Source: Deltaproteobacteria bacterium
Lineage (GTDB): Bacteria > Myxococcota_C > UBA6777
DNA length: 64,000 nt
Reading direction: 5' to 3'
NCBI GenBank assembly: GCA_006226375.1
Contig: SBHC01000081.1
Coordinates: forward strand, 248,001 to 312,000
In this document: positions 62,080 through 64,000 of the stretch, in pieces
Position numbering within the stretch: position 1 is the first letter of the stretch
Layout of the letters: every line of letters begins with the position of its first letter
Notes under the pieces: model-generated
Told to the model about the DNA's origin: nothing
Seen by the model: the letters and a program-made list of their open reading frames with translations, nothing else
Databases searched by the model: none
Program-made: the position numbers and the translations under genes

Positions 62080-62712
62080 TTAGTTTTGAATACAGAGTAG
62101 ATGTTTGGATCGTTCCAATTCCTTTTGGATGCGCTGTGCAAAGCCAGCGTCTGTAATGAGAACGACTGCCGTTTCAGAAGCTCCCAGGCTGGGTCCCATT
62201 TCCTCTTTGGACAAAGCTTTGAGAACTGGAATTTCCAATTCAGAGGCCCAGCGACGGAACTTTCGTTCCACACCCGGTGAAGCATCATGAGCCAGCAACA
62301 GCAGCTCGCCTTCACCTTTTTTGAAACCAACCTCCACGCGGCTGTGTCCAGGCAATGTTTTGTTCGCCCGGTTGGCGATCGAAAGCAGCGACCGCATTTG
62401 TCGGACGGAAGCTTCCCATGCCTCTTTCATCAAGGCATCGGCATTCCCAGTAACAGGCTTTTGAAAGGAGCGTCGAAGCCCTCCTCGCTGCACAGCCTGC
62501 TCCAGACAACGCATATTCGGACATACGTAAGCACCGCGGCCGGGAAGTCGCCCCAGGTAGTCGACATGTGGAGTGACGCCGTCAGGGGCCAGCACGATGC
62601 GAAGCATCAGATGCTGCTCCTGTGTTGTCCGACATGCCACACATGTTCGGTTCGCTACACGCTGTGAGTCAGAACCTTCTTGTTTCATGGGTTTCTCAGC
62701 TACAATGACCAT
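62080..62712 (-). CDS. YlxR RNA-binding protein with L7Ae-like C-terminal domain
   Basis: 210 residues. The YlxR domain (about 20-95) has RTCVACR and the conserved GRGAYVCPNMRCLEQAVQRG. A C-terminal part (about 110-205; GELLLLAHDASPGVERKFRRWA and TAVVLITDAGFAQRI) looks like an L7Ae/L30e RNA-binding fold; this two-domain form occurs in several proteobacterial groups. YlxR is encoded between nusA and infB in most bacteria, as here, and binds RNA or RNase P components. ATG at 62712 is taken; ATG at 62688 is an alternative. Confidence 0.88.
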   Translation of the reverse strand: MVIVAEKPMKQEGSDSQRVANRTCVACRTTQEQHLMLRIVLAPDGVTPHVDYLGRLPGRGAYVCPNMRCLEQAVQRGGLRRSFQKPVTGNADALMKEAWEASVRQMRSLLSIANRANKTLPGHSRVEVGFKKGEGELLLLAHDASPGVERKFRRWASELEIPVLKALSKEEMGPSLGASETAVVLITDAGFAQRIQKELERSKHLLCIQN

Positions 62713-62809
62713 AGTCCACTGGACACAAACGGGTTTGGGTTACTGCCAATCTTCAACAATTCAACAATCCAATTCCTTGGGGAGGCATCTCCTGTAGGCT
62801 TGAATGAAC

Positions 62810-64000
62810 TTACTCTTTGGGTTCCTCTGCTGCAGCCTCATCAGAGGTTTCCGGTGCGGCCTCTTCCGTAACAGCTTCCGCTTGGTCAGAGGCTTCAGGC
62901 GCGCTTGCTTCTTCAGCCAAGGCACTCGCTGCAGCAGCTTCCGCTTCGGCGAGAGCAACATCAGCTTCAGCGGCCTCAGCAGCAGCCTCAGCAGCAGCGA
63001 TAGCGTTTCGTGCCTCACCAGCGACATCTTCACCGCGCTCGAATCGTTCCAAGACGTCTCGTGCAGCTTCCTGAATCAGCGCTGCGTTGTCCGGTCCAAT
63101 GCCAGGAATGATGGCGAGGTCGTTGACATCCGCTTTGATGATATCTTGTGGCGAGCGATACCCCAACTTGAAGATGGGGTTGAGCATGTCGTGGGTCAGC
63201 TGCGGCATCACATGAGACATCGCCACCAAGGTATCGGCTTGTCGCTGGGTCACTTCTTGTTCGGAAACAATGTTGAGGTCCCAACCGGTGAGCTTGACCG
63301 CCAAGCGAACGTTTTGTCCCTTTCTACCAATGGCCAGAGACTGCTGGTCGTCAGGAACAATCAGTTCCATGGAGCCACGTTCTTCATCGATAATGACGCG
63401 GCTGACCTGAGCGGGAGCGATGGCATTGCAAACGAATCGTGCGGGGTCTTCGCTGTGCGGAACGATATCGATCTTCTCGCCACGAAGTTCCTGCACCACA
63501 GCCTGGACACGGGCACCTTTCACACCGACGCAAGCACCAACGGGATCCACTTCGTGGTCACGGGAAGCGACAGCGATCTTGGCTCGGACTCCGGGGTCAC
63601 GGGCGGCGCCAACGATACGGACAATTCCTTCATAGATTTCTGGAACTTCCATTTCGAAGAGCTTCACCAAGAAGCCTTCATCTGTACGGCTCAACGTGAT
63701 CAGCGGTTGCTTGTCTTCGTCGCGCACGCGCTTGATGTAAGCTTGGATTCGGTCACCGATGCGGTAGTGTTCTTTGGGAATCTGCTCATTCCGTTGGAGG
63801 ACAGCCTCAGCTCGTCCGAGATCAACAATGACATCTTGCTGACGTCGTTCAAAACGACGAACAACCCCTGTCGCAAGTTCACCCACACGATCTTTGTATT
63901 CATTAAAGATCATCTCGCGTTCGGCTTTGCGAACACGTTGGATAATGATTTGCTTCGCAGTTTGCGCAGCAATCCGGCCAAAGGTCGAGGTGTCGAGTTT
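62810..64000 (-). CDS. nusA: Transcription termination/antitermination factor NusA (partial)
   Basis: Runs off the right edge: the frame stays open to base 64000, where it reads [20 protein letters not shown], the usual N-terminal domain; only the first 80-100 codons are missing. Present are the S1 domain ([24 protein letters not shown]), KH1 ([27 protein letters not shown]), KH2 ([28 protein letters not shown]) and helix-hairpin-helix-type C-terminal repeats. The last 75 residues are an Ala/Glu-rich tail, as in many alpha- and deltaproteobacteria. NusA modulates RNA polymerase pausing. It heads the cluster with ylxR 97 bp downstream. Confidence 0.97.
   Translation of the reverse strand, partial: KLDTSTFGRIAAQTAKQIIIQRVRKAEREMIFNEYKDRVGELATGVVRRFERRQQDVIVDLGRAEAVLQRNEQIPKEHYRIGDRIQAYIKRVRDEDKQPLITLSRTDEGFLVKLFEMEVPEIYEGIVRIVGAARDPGVRAKIAVASRDHEVDPVGACVGVKGARVQAVVQELRGEKIDIVPHSEDPARFVCNAIAPAQVSRVIIDEERGSMELIVPDDQQSLAIGRKGQNVRLAVKLTGWDLNIVSEQEVTQRQADTLVAMSHVMPQLTHDMLNPIFKLGYRSPQDIIKADVNDLAIIPGIGPDNAALIQEAARDVLERFERGEDVAGEARNAIAAAEAAAEAAEADVALAEAEAAAASALAEEASAPEASDQAEAVTEEAAPETSDEAAAEEPKE

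Overview
The window looks like chromosomal DNA of a deltaproteobacterial lineage in the Myxococcota/Bradymonadota sphere. Supporting signs are a eukaryote-type Ser/Thr kinase with a PEGA domain, FHA and zinc-ribbon signalling proteins, an OmpA porin with thrombospondin type 3 repeats, a large protein built from Cys-rich repeats like those known from myxobacteria, a small protein with a MYXO-CTERM-like tail, an NtrY/NtrX-like pair, and many lipoproteins of unknown function. No rRNA, tRNA, CRISPR array, transposase or phage gene was recognised. The lineage call is inference from gene content.

Layout. 1-7.7 kb: a minus-strand row (TPR protein, PspA-like protein, zinc-ribbon Ser/Thr kinase), then a HEAT-repeat lipoprotein and a sulfide:quinone-reductase-like flavoprotein. 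7.7-17.4 kb: an accessory envelope/secretion region with a metzincin-type protease, a MYXO-CTERM-like protein, a helical unknown, a repeat-rich spacer, an OmpA/TSP3 porin, a 12-repeat Cys-rich protein and a pentapeptide-repeat protein. 17.5-29.5 kb: regulation, with NtrX/NtrY-like proteins, an 857-bp spacer carrying three identical 41-bp repeats, a CorC/CNNM membrane protein, a double-FHA protein, a GrpE-like protein with a long Pro-rich region and a sigma factor fused to a membrane anchor and outer domain. 29.5-41.6 kb: Lon, several lipoproteins, an M16 peptidase, an orphan sensor kinase, a monohaem cytochrome and a degenerate adenylating-enzyme homologue. 41.7-46.6 kb: yajC-secD-secF with unusual insertions in SecD and SecF. 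46.8-56.1 kb: recJ, a secreted unknown, a Tgl/PilW-like TPR lipoprotein, recO, a deoxynucleoside kinase, a phosphohexomutase and a degenerate M16-like membrane protein. 56.2-64 kb: the conserved nusA-ylxR-infB-ylxP-rbfA-truB cluster on the minus strand, with rbfA fused to a DHH phosphoesterase (NrnA-like) and an intrinsic terminator after infB.

Two themes stand out. One is pseudoenzymes: the SQR-like, AMP-ligase-like, one M16-like and one zincin-like protein all appear to keep a fold but lack key catalytic residues. The other is unusual fusions or insertions in otherwise conserved proteins: a sigma factor with a membrane segment, GrpE with a Pro-rich region, RbfA-NrnA, and SecD/SecF. The best candidate for something undescribed is the triple 41-bp repeat at 20.4-20.7 kb, followed by the membrane-anchored sigma-factor fusion. 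All domain calls come from reading motifs by eye, without database searches.
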